Shown piece by piece: positions 10,671-20,051 of a DNA stretch of 64,000 nucleotides (the first letter of the stretch is position 1; the number at the start of each line of letters is the position of its first letter). This stretch comes from Zunongwangia pacifica (lineage in GTDB: Bacteria > Bacteroidota > Bacteroidia > Flavobacteriales > Flavobacteriaceae), in contig NZ_JAKHSK010000017.1 of assembly GCF_023499215.1 (NCBI RefSeq), positions 1-64,000 on the forward strand. The letters are read 5' to 3'. The translations under genes were made by a program, and so were the position numbers. The notes beneath the pieces are model-generated. The model had not been told where the DNA came from, did no database searches, and worked only from the letters and a program-made list of their open reading frames with translations.

Positions 10671-13600
10671 TTATTCTTCTAATTTTAAATCCAGTCCAAG
10701 ACCTTTCAATTCATGCATCAATACATTGAAAGATTCTGGTAAACCTGGTTCTGGCATAGGCTCTCCTTTAACGATACTTTCGTAAGTTTTAGCCCTTCCT
10801 ATCACGTCATCAGATTTTACGGTTAAGATTTCCCTTAAGGTACTTGAAGCACCGTATGCTTCAAGAGCCCAAACCTCCATCTCACCAAAACGCTGACCTC
10901 CAAACTGAGCTTTACCACCAAGTGGTTGCTGAGTAATAAGAGAGTATGGCCCAATGGAACGAGCGTGCATTTTATCATCGATCATGTGACCTAATTTCAG
11001 CATATAAATTACACCTACTGTAGCTCTCTGGTCGAAACGCTCACCTGTACCACCATCAAATAGATACGTGTGACCAAAACGTGGAATTCCTGCTTCGTCT
11101 GTTAACTCATTGATCTTGTCTAAAGATGCACCATCAAAAATTGGCGTTGCATACTTTTTACCTAATTTCTGACCTGCCCAACCAAGAACAGTTTCATAAA
11201 TCTGACCAATGTTCATACGAGAAGGTACCCCAAGTGGGTTCAATACAATATCTACCGGAGTTCCATCATCTAAGAATGGCATATCTTCCTGACGAACAAT
11301 ACGGGCAACAATACCTTTGTTACCGTGACGTCCTGCCATCTTATCCCCTACTTTAAGCTTACGTTTCTTAGCGATGTAAACTTTAGCAAGTTTTAAAATT
11401 CCAGATGGAAGCTCATCCCCTACAGAAATCGTAAATTTCTCTCTTCTTAAATTACCCTGAAGATCGTTCTCTTTAATTTTATAATTATGAAGAAGATCTG
11501 CTACAAGTGCATTTGTATGATCATCTGTTGTCCAGATTCCCTGAGTAAGGTGTGTATAATCATCAACAGAATTTAACATCTTTAATGTATACTTCTTACC
11601 TTTTGGAAGAACCTCTTCTCCTAGATCATTTTGTACACCCTGAGCTGTTTTTCCACCTACGATAGCAAATAACTTATCTACTAATTGCGATTTAAGTACA
11701 GCAAATTTAGCCTCGTACTTTTTCTCTAAAACAGCAACGTCTTCTTTATCTTGTGCTCTCTTACGCTTATCTTTAATTGCACGGGCAAATAACTTCTTAT
11801 TAATTACCACACCACTTAATGATGGTGAAGCTTTTAAAGAAGCATCTTTAACGTCTCCCGCTTTATCACCAAAGATCGCTCTAAGAAGTTTTTCTTCTGG
11901 CGTAGGATCACTTTCTCCTTTAGGCGTGATCTTACCAATAAGAATATCTCCAGGCTTCACTTCAGCCCCTATTCTAATCATACCATGCTCATCTAGATCT
12001 TTAGTAGCATCTTCTGAAACATTAGGAATATCGTTAGTAAGCTCTTCGTTACCTAATTTAGTATCACGAACTTCTAATGAATATTCATCAATATGAATAG
12101 ATGTAAAGATATCGTCTCTTACAACTTTCTCTGAAATTACAATCGCATCCTCAAAGTTATATCCTTTCCAAGGCATAAAGGCAACTTTCATGTTACGTCC
12201 AAGTGCAAGCTCCCCTTTATCGGTTGCATACCCCTGGCATAATACCTGTCCTTTAGTCACTCTATCACCAACACTAACAATCGGTTTAAGGTTGATAGAA
12301 GTTCCCTGGTTAGTTTTACGGAATTTAATAAGATCGTAAGTTTTAGAATCTGAATCGAAACTTACCATTCTTTCTTCTTCAGTACGATCGTACTTAATTG
12401 TAATCTTTTGCGCGTCTACATATTCTACTTCTCCTTCTCCTTCTGCATTAATCAATACACGAGAATCTGTAGCCACTTGTCTTTCCAATCCGGTTCCTAC
12501 GATTGGAGAATCTGCTCTTAGTAACGGAACTGCCTGACGCATCATGTTAGATCCCATCAATGCACGGTTCGCATCATCATGCTCCAAGAAAGGAATTAAA
12601 GATGCAGAAATTGAGGAAATCTGGTTAGGAGCAACATCGGTATAATGAACCTCTTTAGGATCCACAACCGGGAAGTCTCCTTCCATACGCGCAATTACCT
12701 TATCGGTATCGATAGTTCCATCATCACCTAAAGGAATGTTTGCCTGAGCAATTTTCTTTCCTTCTTCTTCTTCAGCGCTTAAATAAATAGGCTCTTCAGA
12801 AATATTAATTTTTCCTTCTTCTACCGTTCTATAAGGTGTTTCAATGAATCCCATTCCATTAACTTTCGCGTAAACTGAAAGTGAAGAAATAAGACCAATG
12901 TTAGGACCTTCAGGAGTCTCAATAGGACACAATCTTCCATAATGAGTATAGTGAACGTCACGAACCTCGAAACCAGCACGCTCTCTGGAAAGACCGCCAG
13001 GTCCTAATGCAGAAAGACGACGTTTATGAGTAATCTCAGCTAATGGGTTCGTTTGATCCATAAACTGAGACAACTGGTTGGTACCAAAGAATGAGTTGAT
13101 CACAGAAGAAAGTGTCTTCGCATTGATCAAATCGATAGGTGTAAATACCTCGTTGTCACGAACGTTCATTCTTTCACGAATCGTACGAGCCATACGGGCT
13201 AAACCAACACCAAATTGCTGAGATAATTGTTCTCCAACAGTTCTAACACGACGGTTAGATAAGTGATCGATATCATCAATCTCTGCTTTAGAGTTAATTA
13301 ACTCAATTAAATATTTTACAATGGTAATGATATCCTCTTTGGTAAGCACTTGCTTATCCATACCGATATCAAGACCAAGCTTTTTGTTCATTCTATAACG
13401 ACCAACTTCTCCTAAACTATAACGCTGATCTGAGAAGAATAATTTATCAATTATTCCACGCGCAGTTTCCTCATCTGGCGGTTCAGCATTACGTAATTGA
13501 CGATAAATATGTTCAACTGCTTCTTTTTCAGAGTTTGTTGGATCCTTCTGTAGTGTATTATGTATAATCGCATAATCACCGGTAGAGTTATCTTCTTTAT

Positions 13601-14486
13601 GAAGAAGAATTGTTTTAGTTCCGGTTTCAAGAATCTCTTCTATATGATCCTTATCTAATTCGGTATCACGATCTAAAACAATCTCGTTACGCTCGATAGA
13701 AACAACCTCGCCAGTATCTTCATCTACAAAATCTTCGTACCAGGTGTTAAGCACACGAGCCGCTAACTTTCTACCTAAAACTTTTTTAAGACCTGTTTTT
13801 GAAACTTTTACTTCTTCAGCAAGATCAAAAATTTCAAGAATATCTTTATCGCGCTCAAATCCAATTGCGCGGAAAAGAGTTGTTACAGGTAATTTTTTCT
13901 TTCTATCGATATAAGCATACATTACGCTGTTAATATCGGTAGCAAATTCTATCCAAGAACCTTTAAAAGGAATTACTCTGGCAGAATATAATTTTGTTCC
14001 ATTTGCATGGAAAGATTGTCCAAAGAATACTCCTGGAGAACGGTGAAGCTGAGAAACTACAACACGCTCTGCTCCATTAATACAAAAAGTCCCACTCGGC
14101 GTCATATAAGGAATCGTCCCTAAATAAACATCCTGTACGATAGTTTCAAAATCCTCATGCTCTGGATCTGTACAATATAGCTTTAACCTTGCTTTTAAAG
14201 GTACGCTATATGTAAGACCACGCTCAATACACTCTTGAATAGAATATCTTGGTGGGTCTACAAAATAATCTAAAAATTCTAATACAAATTGGTTACGGGT
14301 ATCCGTAATTGGGAAGTTTTCAAGGAAGGTGTTATAAAGGCCTTCATTTCCCCGCTCTTCTGATTTTGTTTCTAATTGAAAGAAATCCTGGAAAGATTTG
14401 ATCTGAATATCCAAAAAGTCTGGATAGTCAGGTCTGTTCTTTACAGAAGAGAAACTAAATCTTTCAGTTTGCTTTGCTAACATCAA
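10671..14486 (-). CDS. rpoB: RNA polymerase beta subunit
   Basis: 1271 residues, the beta subunit of core RNA polymerase. The rifampicin-binding region reads [20 protein letters not shown] then LSALGPGGL, with the residues most often mutated in resistance (Asp in FMDQ, His in THKRR, Ser in RLSALG) all in their sensitive form. The C-terminal clamp region includes [14 protein letters not shown] and [20 protein letters not shown]. The start is one of two adjacent ATG codons at 14486/14483. It is followed by rpoC and preceded by rplL, with a long hairpin in the 127-bp rplL-rpoB spacer. Confidence 0.99.
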   Translation of the reverse strand: MMLAKQTERFSFSSVKNRPDYPDFLDIQIKSFQDFFQLETKSEERGNEGLYNTFLENFPITDTRNQFVLEFLDYFVDPPRYSIQECIERGLTYSVPLKARLKLYCTDPEHEDFETIVQDVYLGTIPYMTPSGTFCINGAERVVVSQLHRSPGVFFGQSFHANGTKLYSARVIPFKGSWIEFATDINSVMYAYIDRKKKLPVTTLFRAIGFERDKDILEIFDLAEEVKVSKTGLKKVLGRKLAARVLNTWYEDFVDEDTGEVVSIERNEIVLDRDTELDKDHIEEILETGTKTILLHKEDNSTGDYAIIHNTLQKDPTNSEKEAVEHIYRQLRNAEPPDEETARGIIDKLFFSDQRYSLGEVGRYRMNKKLGLDIGMDKQVLTKEDIITIVKYLIELINSKAEIDDIDHLSNRRVRTVGEQLSQQFGVGLARMARTIRERMNVRDNEVFTPIDLINAKTLSSVINSFFGTNQLSQFMDQTNPLAEITHKRRLSALGPGGLSRERAGFEVRDVHYTHYGRLCPIETPEGPNIGLISSLSVYAKVNGMGFIETPYRTVEEGKINISEEPIYLSAEEEEGKKIAQANIPLGDDGTIDTDKVIARMEGDFPVVDPKEVHYTDVAPNQISSISASLIPFLEHDDANRALMGSNMMRQAVPLLRADSPIVGTGLERQVATDSRVLINAEGEGEVEYVDAQKITIKYDRTEEERMVSFDSDSKTYDLIKFRKTNQGTSINLKPIVSVGDRVTKGQVLCQGYATDKGELALGRNMKVAFMPWKGYNFEDAIVISEKVVRDDIFTSIHIDEYSLEVRDTKLGNEELTNDIPNVSEDATKDLDEHGMIRIGAEVKPGDILIGKITPKGESDPTPEEKLLRAIFGDKAGDVKDASLKASPSLSGVVINKKLFARAIKDKRKRAQDKEDVAVLEKKYEAKFAVLKSQLVDKLFAIVGGKTAQGVQNDLGEEVLPKGKKYTLKMLNSVDDYTHLTQGIWTTDDHTNALVADLLHNYKIKENDLQGNLRREKFTISVGDELPSGILKLAKVYIAKKRKLKVGDKMAGRHGNKGIVARIVRQEDMPFLDDGTPVDIVLNPLGVPSRMNIGQIYETVLGWAGQKLGKKYATPIFDGASLDKINELTDEAGIPRFGHTYLFDGGTGERFDQRATVGVIYMLKLGHMIDDKMHARSIGPYSLITQQPLGGKAQFGGQRFGEMEVWALEAYGASSTLREILTVKSDDVIGRAKTYESIVKGEPMPEPGLPESFNVLMHELKGLGLDLKLEE

Positions 14487-14551
14487 TGGACGGATTATAA
14501 TTTATATAAAAATTGCTTGCGAAAAAAGCTACAGCTCTATATACGCAAAAG

Positions 14552-14589
14552 GGTTTAGACCTTCAGGAGCGTATCCTAAGGTCTAAACC
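14552..14589 (-). promoter_or_regulatory. attenuator-like hairpin between rplL and rpoB
   Basis: A 12-bp perfect outer stem GGTTTAGACCTT / AAGGTCTAAACC (14552-14563 with 14578-14589), a single-base bulge, then a 4-bp inner stem AGGA/TCCT around a 5-nt loop. On the minus strand it is followed by CTTTTGCG, a weak U-tract. In E. coli the same spacer holds a partial attenuator that lowers rpoBC relative to L7/L12; this hairpin is in the equivalent place. The analogy is inference. Confidence 0.6.
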
Positions 14590-14613
14590 TAAATAATATT
14601 GCTCTCGTCAAGC

Positions 14614-14991
14614 TTATTTAAGCTCAACCTCAGCTCCTGCTTCTTCTAATTGAGATTTTAAAGCTTCAGCTTCATCTTTAGCAATTCCTTCTTTAACTGC
14701 TTTTGGAGCACCATCTACTAATTCTTTAGCATCTTTAAGTCCAAGACCAGTTAATTCTTTTACTAGTTTTACAACTGCTAATTTAGATCCACCTGGAGCT
14801 TTTAGAATTACATCAAATTCAGTTTGCTCTTCAGCAGCATCATCACCACCAGCAGCAGCTCCACCAGCAACAGCTACAGCTGCAGCAGCAGGCTCAATAC
14901 CATACTCTTCTTTTAAAATATCAGCTAACTCATTAACTTCTTTAACTGTTAAGTTAACTAATTGTTCTGCGAATTCTTTTAAATCTGCCAT
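14614..14991 (-). CDS. rplL: 50S ribosomal protein L7/L12
   Basis: 125 residues. An N-terminal dimerisation helix ([20 protein letters not shown]), an Ala/Gly-rich hinge near residues 35-52, and the C-terminal factor-binding domain with the [20 protein letters not shown] and [15 protein letters not shown] segments. It forms the ribosomal stalk that recruits GTPase factors, bound through L10. It sits directly after rplJ (57-bp gap), and an attenuator-like hairpin follows it before rpoB. Confidence 0.99.
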   Translation of the reverse strand: MADLKEFAEQLVNLTVKEVNELADILKEEYGIEPAAAAVAVAGGAAAGGDDAAEEQTEFDVILKAPGGSKLAVVKLVKELTGLGLKDAKELVDGAPKAVKEGIAKDEAEALKSQLEEAGAEVELK

Positions 14992-15048
14992 TTTCTATCG
15001 TTTTAAAATTTTTGTAAAAGTTATATTTATTAAAAAGTGCGTACTATA

Positions 15049-15570
15049 CTAGTCCTCTTTTTCTGAAAGAGTCTTAAGGATTCCTGCAATTTTGCCTCCA
15101 CTTGATTTAAGTGCAGAAACAACGTTTTTAGCAGGAGATTGAAGTAATCCAATGATATCCCCAATAACCTCTTCTTTAGACTTAATATTAGAAAGAGCTT
15201 CTAAATACTCATCTCCAACATAAATTGCTTCATCAATAAAAGCGCCTTTAAGAATCGGCTTCTCGTTTTTCTTTCTAAATTCTTTAATCACTTTAGCTGG
15301 TGCATTACCAGTCTCAGCAATCATTATAGAGGTGTTACCTTTTAAAGTTGTTGGAAGTTCTCCGAAATCTTTATCAGAAGCTTCCATTGCTTTAGTTAGT
15401 AATGTATTTTTAACTACCGCAAGTTTTACATTAGCTTTAAAACAAGCTCTACGTAAATTAGAGGTTGTTCCGGCATCTAAACCTGAGATATCTGCAATAT
15501 AGATAGTTGAAGTATCAGCTAACTGGGCAGTTAAATCTTCTATTACTTTTGATTTTTCTTCTCTTGTCAT
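15049..15570 (-). CDS. rplJ: 50S ribosomal protein L10
   Basis: 173 residues. The N-terminal rRNA-binding domain begins MTREEKSKVIEDLTAQLADT and carries GLDAGTTSNLRRACFKANVK and VVKNTLLTKAMEA; the C-terminal helix (ALKSSGGKIAGILKTLSEKE) anchors L7/L12 dimers. The gene starts only 9 bp after the rplA stop, so there is no room for a long L10 leader as in E. coli; any autoregulation must work elsewhere in the operon. Confidence 0.98.
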   Translation of the reverse strand: MTREEKSKVIEDLTAQLADTSTIYIADISGLDAGTTSNLRRACFKANVKLAVVKNTLLTKAMEASDKDFGELPTTLKGNTSIMIAETGNAPAKVIKEFRKKNEKPILKGAFIDEAIYVGDEYLEALSNIKSKEEVIGDIIGLLQSPAKNVVSALKSSGGKIAGILKTLSEKED

Positions 15571-15579
15571 AATACCTTA

Positions 15580-16278
15580 TTATTGCTCAGTAAACCTTTT
15601 TGTATCTATTGCTACACCAGGCCCCATTGTACTGGACATGTGGATACTTTTAATGTATACACCTTTAGCTGCCTGAGGTTTCAGTTTTACAAGCGTAGTT
15701 AATAATTCTCTCGCGTTACCAGCTATTTTTTCTGGATTAAAAGACACTTTTCCAATACCAGCGTGAACAATACCGGTCTTATCAACTTTAAAATCGATCT
15801 TACCAGCTTTCACATCAGCTACTGCTTTAGCGATATCCATAGTCACAGTTCCGGTTTTAGGGTTAGGCATTAAACCTCTAGGTCCTAAAACACGTCCTAA
15901 TGGTCCTAATTTACCCATAACGCTAGGCATAGTGATAATTACATCTACATCTGTCCAACCTCCTTTAATTTTATCAAGGTATTCATCAAGACCAACATAA
16001 TCAGCACCTGCATTCTTAGCTTCCTCTTCCTTATCTGGAGTAACTAAAGCAAGAACTTTAACATCTTTACCTGTTCCGTGTGGTAATGTAACAACCCCTC
16101 TAACCATTTGATTAGCTTTACGAGGATCTACATTTAAACGTACCGCCAAATCCACAGAAGCGTCGAAGCTTTCGCTAGCCACTTCTTTGATCAAAGCAGA
16201 AGCTTCAGCAACCGTATAGGCTTTACCCTTTTCGATTTTAGATTGAGCTTCTTTTTGTTTTTTAGTCAACTTTGCCAT
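15580..16278 (-). CDS. rplA: 50S ribosomal protein L1
   Basis: 232 residues, the protein of the mobile L1 stalk near the tRNA exit site. The L1 signatures [40 protein letters not shown] and a C-terminal [13 protein letters not shown] are intact. In many bacteria L1 also binds the rplK-rplA mRNA leader and represses it; a candidate leader hairpin lies upstream of rplK here. The gap to rplK is 19 bp, typical of translational coupling. Confidence 0.98.
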   Translation of the reverse strand: MAKLTKKQKEAQSKIEKGKAYTVAEASALIKEVASESFDASVDLAVRLNVDPRKANQMVRGVVTLPHGTGKDVKVLALVTPDKEEEAKNAGADYVGLDEYLDKIKGGWTDVDVIITMPSVMGKLGPLGRVLGPRGLMPNPKTGTVTMDIAKAVADVKAGKIDFKVDKTGIVHAGIGKVSFNPEKIAGNARELLTTLVKLKPQAAKGVYIKSIHMSSTMGPGVAIDTKRFTEQ

Positions 16279-16297
16279 TTTCTAAATTCTTTTTGGA

Positions 16298-16735
16298 TTA
16301 AAACGGTGCATCACCTTTTACTGTTATACCCATAGAACGAGCCGTACCAGCAACCATTTTCATTGCAGCTTCGATAGTAAATGCATTTAAATCCTGCATT
16401 TTATCCTCAGCAATAGTTTTTACTTGGTCCCAAGATACACTTGCTACTTTCTTTCTATTAGGCTCTCCCGAACCTTTTTTTGTTTTTGCTGCTTCCATTA
16501 GCTGTACTGCTGCTGGTGGAGTTTTGATAACAAAATCAAATGATTTATCAGAATAAACAGTAATTACTACAGGTAATACTTTACCTTGTTTATCCTGAGT
16601 CCTACCATTGAATTGCTTACAGAATTCCATGATATTAACTCCGGCAGCACCTAAAGCAGGTCCAACTGGTGGTGAAGGGTTAGCAGCACCTCCGCGAACT
16701 TGTAGTTTTACAACTTTACTTACTTCTTTTGCCAT
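16298..16735 (-). CDS. rplK: 50S ribosomal protein L11
   Basis: 145 residues, the GTPase-centre protein that binds 23S rRNA and senses factor binding. The N-terminal motif [20 protein letters not shown] and the C-terminal rRNA-binding domain with [19 protein letters not shown] are intact. It follows nusG after 70 bp that contain a hairpin and may form a leader. Confidence 0.98.
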   Translation of the reverse strand: MAKEVSKVVKLQVRGGAANPSPPVGPALGAAGVNIMEFCKQFNGRTQDKQGKVLPVVITVYSDKSFDFVIKTPPAAVQLMEAAKTKKGSGEPNRKKVASVSWDQVKTIAEDKMQDLNAFTIEAAMKMVAGTARSMGITVKGDAPF

Positions 16736-16752
16736 TTTTTACATTTTTAGAA

Positions 16753-16789
16753 GATAGTTTATTAGAGTGGAAGCAAATAAAAAACTATC
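16753..16789 (-). promoter_or_regulatory. candidate rplK-rplA leader hairpin
   Basis: In the 70-bp nusG-rplK spacer, arms GATAGTTT and AAACTATC (16753-16760 with 16782-16789) pair perfectly, and the stem can be extended with ATT/AAT pairs after a 3-nt bulge. There is no U-tract, so it is not a terminator. Its position just before rplK suits an L1-binding autoregulatory site, but I see no clear match to a known L1 target. Confidence 0.4.
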
Positions 16790-16805
16790 AAAAAATTTGT
16801 AACAA

Positions 16806-17357
16806 TTATATTTTCTCAACCTGCATATAACTAAGTTCTAATGGTGTTTTTCTACCAAAGATCTTAACCATAACTTCAAGCTTACGCTTTTCTTCATTAA
16901 TCTTCTCAACAGTTCCGTTGAAACCGTTAAAAGGACCATCAATTACTTTAATAGTCTCTCCAAGAGTAAAAGGAATTGCAACATTATCTGTTTTAACAGA
17001 TAACTCATCTACTTTTCCTAACATGCGATTAACCTCAGACTGTCTAAGTGGAACAGGATCTCCACCTTTTGTTTCTCCAAGAAAACCAATCACACCGTTA
17101 ATACCCTTAATAATATGAGGAATTTCACCGCCTAAATTGGCCTGAATCATTATATATCCAGGAAAGTAAACTCTTTCTTTATTAATCTTCTTCCCATTTC
17201 TAATCTGGATAACCTTTTCAGTGGGAACCAATACTTGATCAACCCAGTCTTCCATACCCATATGGGAAATTTCTCGCTCTATATAATCTTTTACTTTATT
17301 TTCCTGTCCACTTACGGCACGAACTACATACCATTTTTTATCCTTAACGTCTGCCAT
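16806..17357 (-). CDS. nusG: transcription termination/antitermination factor NusG
   Basis: 183 residues. An N-terminal NGN domain (KWYVVRAVSGQENKVKDYIE, VYFPGYIMIQANL) binds the RNA polymerase clamp; the C-terminal KOW domain begins FTLGETIKVIDGPFNGFNG and ends MVKIFGRKTPLELSYMQVEK, and contacts Rho or ribosomal S10. It starts 7 bp after secE in the usual secE-nusG pair. Confidence 0.98.
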   Translation of the reverse strand: MADVKDKKWYVVRAVSGQENKVKDYIEREISHMGMEDWVDQVLVPTEKVIQIRNGKKINKERVYFPGYIMIQANLGGEIPHIIKGINGVIGFLGETKGGDPVPLRQSEVNRMLGKVDELSVKTDNVAIPFTLGETIKVIDGPFNGFNGTVEKINEEKRKLEVMVKIFGRKTPLELSYMQVEKI

Positions 17358-17364
17358 AACTAGA

Positions 17365-17562
17365 TTACGATTTTACCCATTCAAAGTATTGCTCAATAAC
17401 GTTGTTAAACAACGTATCTACACCCCAAATAGCTAAAGAAAAAATAATAGAAAAAACTGCAACTAGAATTGTTAGCCTTTGAGCTTCAGGCCAACTTGTC
17501 CAGGTAACATGGTTTTTCAACTCGTTATAAGACTCTGATATATAATTTACAATTCCTGCCAT
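17365..17562 (-). CDS. secE: preprotein translocase subunit SecE
   Basis: 65 residues with one C-terminal membrane span (LTILVAVFSIIFSLAIWGVD) after an amphipathic helix containing the conserved VTWTSWPEAQR motif. This is the short single-span SecE usual outside the enterobacteria. It stabilises SecY in the general secretion channel. It is placed between tRNA-Trp and nusG. Confidence 0.97.
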   Translation of the reverse strand: MAGIVNYISESYNELKNHVTWTSWPEAQRLTILVAVFSIIFSLAIWGVDTLFNNVIEQYFEWVKS

Positions 17563-17577
17563 TCCTTAAAGTATTTG

Positions 17578-17650
17578 CACGGGTTGAGAGGCTCGAACTC
17601 CCGACACCTGGTTTTGGAGACCAGTGCTCTACCAACTGAGCTAAACCCGT
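17578..17650 (-). tRNA. tRNA-Trp (CCA anticodon)
   Basis: 73 nt. The acceptor stem ACGGGTT/AACCCGT pairs fully, the D arm reads GCTCAGTTGGTAGAGC, the anticodon loop is CTCCAAA with anticodon CCA, and the T arm has GTTCGAG. The 3' CCA is not encoded. It lies between tuf and secE, a common place for trpT in Bacteroidota. Confidence 0.97.
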
Positions 17651-17661
17651 AAGATAAAGAG

Positions 17662-17690
17662 AAGGTATCCTGCTCTTCACAGGATACCTT
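17662..17690 (-). terminator. hairpin after tuf, before tRNA-Trp
   Basis: Perfect 11-bp stem AAGGTATCCTG / CAGGATACCTT with a 7-nt loop, 17 nt after the tuf stop. It is followed on the minus strand by CTCTTTATCTT, a poor U-tract. It may be a partial terminator that lowers expression after tuf, or an RNase processing signal that frees tRNA-Trp. Confidence 0.55.
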
Positions 17691-17707
17691 ATATATTCAA
17701 ACTATAA

Positions 17708-18895
17708 TTAGTCTAAAATTTCAGTTACCTGACCAGCACCTACAGTTCTACCACCTTCACGGATAGCGAAACGTAGACCAACATTCATTGCAATAGGCTG
17801 AATCAAATCAACAGTAATAGTAAGGTTATCACCTGGCATTACCATTTCAACTCCTTCAGGAAGGCTAATTGTTCCTGTTACGTCAGTTGTACGTACGTAG
17901 AACTGAGGACGGTAGTTGTTATGGAATGGAGTGTGACGTCCACCTTCTTCTTTCTTCAGGATATAAACCTCTGCTTTAAACTTAGCGTGAGGAGTTACAG
18001 ATCCAGGCTTAGTAATTACCATACCTCTAGAGATCTGAGTTTTCTCGATACCTCTTAATAAAAGACCAACGTTATCACCAGCTTCACCTCTATCAAGAAT
18101 CTTACGGAACATCTCTACTCCAGTAATTGTAGAAGTTAATTTACCAGCACCCATACCAATAATTTCTACAGGATCTCCAGTATTAGCTACACCAGTTTCG
18201 ATACGTCCAGTTGCTACTGTACCACGACCAGTAATAGAGAATACATCCTCGATTGGCATTAAGAATGGTTTATCCACATCACGCTGTGGCAACTCGATCC
18301 AGCTATCAACAGCTTCCATAAGATCTAAAACAGACTGAGTCCATTTATTATCACCTTCTAAAGCACCAAGAGCAGATCCAGAAATTACAGGACCGTTATC
18401 TCCATCATACTCATAGAAAGAAAGTAAATCTCTTACTTCCATTTCTACTAACTCAAGAAGCTCCTCATCATCTACAAGGTCAACTTTATTTAAAAACACA
18501 ACGATTCTTGGAATACCTACCTGGCGACCAAGAAGGATGTGCTCACGAGTTTGTGGCATAGGACCATCAGTCGCAGCAACAACAAGGATAGCACCGTCCA
18601 TCTGAGCAGCACCAGTTACCATGTTCTTAACGTAATCGGCGTGACCTGGACAGTCAACGTGAGCATAGTGACGATTTGCAGTCGCGTACTCTACGTGAGA
18701 AGAGTTAATAGTAATACCTCTATCTTTTTCCTCAGGAGCGTTATCGATTTGATCGAAAGCTCTAGCTTCAGAATATCCAGCGTCAGCTAACACCTTAGTA
18801 ATAGCTGCTGTTAAAGTAGTTTTTCCGTGATCTACGTGTCCAATCGTACCTATATTTAAGTGCGGTTTGGAACGATCATAAGTTTCCTTTGCCAT
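17708..18895 (-). CDS. tuf: elongation factor Tu
   Basis: 395 residues. GTPase motifs GHVDHGKT (G1), the RGITI effector region, DCPGHADY (G3) and NKVD (G4) are intact, followed by domains 2 and 3 ending [20 protein letters not shown]. It delivers aminoacyl-tRNA to the ribosome. It is encoded directly after four tRNA genes, as tufB is in E. coli, so tRNAs and EF-Tu are probably co-transcribed. Confidence 0.99.
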   Translation of the reverse strand: MAKETYDRSKPHLNIGTIGHVDHGKTTLTAAITKVLADAGYSEARAFDQIDNAPEEKDRGITINSSHVEYATANRHYAHVDCPGHADYVKNMVTGAAQMDGAILVVAATDGPMPQTREHILLGRQVGIPRIVVFLNKVDLVDDEELLELVEMEVRDLLSFYEYDGDNGPVISGSALGALEGDNKWTQSVLDLMEAVDSWIELPQRDVDKPFLMPIEDVFSITGRGTVATGRIETGVANTGDPVEIIGMGAGKLTSTITGVEMFRKILDRGEAGDNVGLLLRGIEKTQISRGMVITKPGSVTPHAKFKAEVYILKKEEGGRHTPFHNNYRPQFYVRTTDVTGTISLPEGVEMVMPGDNLTITVDLIQPIAMNVGLRFAIREGGRTVGAGQVTEILD

Positions 18896-18952
18896 AATTA
18901 ATACTTATTTAATCTTAGTTATATATTAGTGTTCAATTTTATACTAAACCAG

Positions 18953-19024
18953 AGCCAACGACGAGAATTGAACTCGTGACCTCTTCCTTACCAAGGAAGC
19001 GCTCTACCCCTGAGCTACGTCGGC
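18953..19024 (-). tRNA. tRNA-Thr (GGU anticodon)
   Basis: 72 nt. Acceptor GCCGACG pairs with CGTTGGC (one G-T pair); D arm GCTCAGGGGTAGAGC; anticodon stem CTTCC/GGAAG with anticodon GGT; T loop GTTCAAT. It decodes ACC/ACU. Last of the four tRNAs before tuf. Confidence 0.97.
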
Positions 19025-19063
19025 AAAAATGAATAGTCAGACTATCCAATTGCTTTAAACAAC

Positions 19064-19089
19064 AAAAACCATAAGCTAATAATAGCTTA
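19064..19089 (-). terminator. weak AT-rich hairpin between tRNA-Gly and tRNA-Thr
   Basis: Arms TAAGCTA and TAGCTTA (19072-19078 with 19083-19089) form a 7-bp hairpin followed on the minus strand, after TGG, by five T residues. It could be a partial terminator or a processing signal in the tRNA transcript. The stem is weak. Confidence 0.3.
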
Positions 19090-19123
19090 CGGATATCATT
19101 GATCTCATTTAATAATTTTGTTG

Positions 19124-19196
19124 AGCGGGAGACCGGGTTCGAACCGGCGACATTCAGCTTGGAAGGCTGACGCTCTACCAACTGAGCTACTCCCGC
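19124..19196 (-). tRNA. tRNA-Gly (UCC anticodon)
   Basis: 73 nt. Acceptor GCGGGAG/CTCCCGC, D arm GCTCAGTTGGTAGAGC, anticodon stem TCAGC/GCTGA with anticodon TCC, T arm with GTTCGAA. It decodes GGA/GGG. Confidence 0.97.
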
Positions 19197-19266
19197 TTAT
19201 TCATTCTATATTAGTGATTCAAAATTTAATCTTAAATATTAAATCTTCTAACTTTGAATGCTTATG

Positions 19267-19348
19267 TGGGGAGAGCAGGATTCGAACCTGCGAAGGTAAA
19301 ACCAACAGATTTACAGTCTGTCCTCGTTGGCCGCTTGAGTATCTCCCC
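19267..19348 (-). tRNA. tRNA-Tyr (GUA anticodon)
   Basis: 82 nt, a class II tRNA with a long variable arm. Acceptor GGGGAGA/TCTCCCC, anticodon stem ACAGA/TCTGT with anticodon GTA, T arm with GTTCGAA. It lies between tRNA-Thr(UGU) and tRNA-Gly. Confidence 0.97.
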
Positions 19349-19541
19349 TCAAAATTACTATACCATTATTTCATAGAACTACAACCCGAAGGCCAGCTTT
19401 ATGATGGTATCAAAACGGCTGCAAATTAAAGTAATTTTACAGCACCATCCAAAGCTTTTTTCAAAAAAAATTCGAAAAATTTCTAGTTCATTAATTCTTA
19501 ACAAATTAGCTAAACTAAAGCTTTCAGATTCAAAATTTCAG

Positions 19542-19615
19542 AGCCGATGGAGGGACTCGAACCCACGACCTGCTGATTACAAATCAGCTGCTCTAGCCAG
19601 CTGAGCTACATCGGC
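19542..19615 (-). tRNA. tRNA-Thr (UGU anticodon)
   Basis: 74 nt. Acceptor GCCGATG/CATCGGC, D arm GCTCAGCTGGCTAGAGC, anticodon stem GCTGA/TCAGC with anticodon TGT, T arm with GTTCGAG. It decodes ACA/ACG and is the first gene of the tRNA-tuf transcript. The 193-bp spacer to tRNA-Tyr holds no gene I can support. Confidence 0.97.
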
Positions 19616-19634
19616 AACACTTACTTTTCACAAT

Positions 19635-19660
19635 AAAAAAGTCCGCTATTTCTAACGGAC
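19635..19660 (-). terminator. rho-independent terminator of hpf
   Basis: On the minus strand GTCCGTTA, a GAAA tetraloop and TAGCGGAC (8 pairs including one G-T) are followed by TTTTTT. It lies 55 nt after the hpf stop codon and overlaps the predicted start of the tRNA-tuf transcript. Confidence 0.85.
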
Positions 19661-19662
19661 TG

Positions 19663-19692
19663 CAAATGTATATAAATTATTTAGATCTCAAA
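19663..19692 (-). promoter_or_regulatory. promoter of the tRNA-tuf operon
   Basis: On the minus strand TTTG (19692-19689), an 18-bp spacer and TACATTTG (19670-19663) match the Bacteroidota promoter consensus TTTG/TTG-N17-23-TAnnTTTG. Transcription should start near 19656, about 40 nt before tRNA-Thr(UGU). Confidence 0.7.
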
Positions 19693-19715
19693 ATATATTT
19701 TCGAGATTTTTTTAT

Positions 19716-20018
19716 CTAAGCATATGCTTTAGATTTCTCTTTGCGTTTAATTAATTGTCTCTGCAGTGAGTTAACACACTCATCTACACACTCTTCAAAA
19801 GTTTTACATGTTTTTTTCACCATAACATCCCCGCCAGGAATACTTAGCAAAATTTCTGTAATCTTATTTTCCTTATCACTTGTTTTCTGAACTTTCAGAT
19901 AAACATCCGCATAAATAACCTTGCTGTAGAAATTCTCTAGTTTATCCATTTTTTTCTGAATAAAATCAATCAGCTTCTGATCTGCGTTAAAGTTTACAGA
20001 TTGCACGTTTACTTTCAT
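19716..20018 (-). CDS. hpf: ribosome hibernation promoting factor (HPF/RaiA family)
   Basis: 100 residues, the short form of the family. It begins MKVNVQSVNFNADQKLIDFI, has a beta-alpha-beta fold with the central DVYLKVQKTSDKENKITEIL strand pair, and ends in a basic LQRQLIKRKEKSK helix. Such proteins bind the 30S subunit at the tRNA/mRNA sites in slow growth and dimerise or silence ribosomes. It lies 33 bp downstream of xerC on the same strand and ends at its own terminator. Confidence 0.92.
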   Translation of the reverse strand: MKVNVQSVNFNADQKLIDFIQKKMDKLENFYSKVIYADVYLKVQKTSDKENKITEILLSIPGGDVMVKKTCKTFEECVDECVNSLQRQLIKRKEKSKAYA

Positions 20019-20051
20019 AACTTCAAAAATTTAATTAAACAAAAGGTTAAG

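Noticed and set aside
12960-13100. Rifampicin-resistance substitutions in rpoB
   Set aside because: The key Asp, His and Ser positions of the resistance region are all in the sensitive form.
15571-15579. L10 autoregulatory leader before rplJ
   Set aside because: The rplA-rplJ gap is only 9 bp, too short for a structured leader.
19350-19357. TAATTTTG on the minus strand as a promoter for tRNA-Tyr
   Set aside because: The nearest TTG is 24 bp upstream and the start would fall inside the mature tRNA.
18939-19604. Several open frames of 67-103 codons on both strands over the tRNA cluster
   Set aside because: They run across four clear tRNA genes and have tRNA-derived sequence in translation, so they are shadows.
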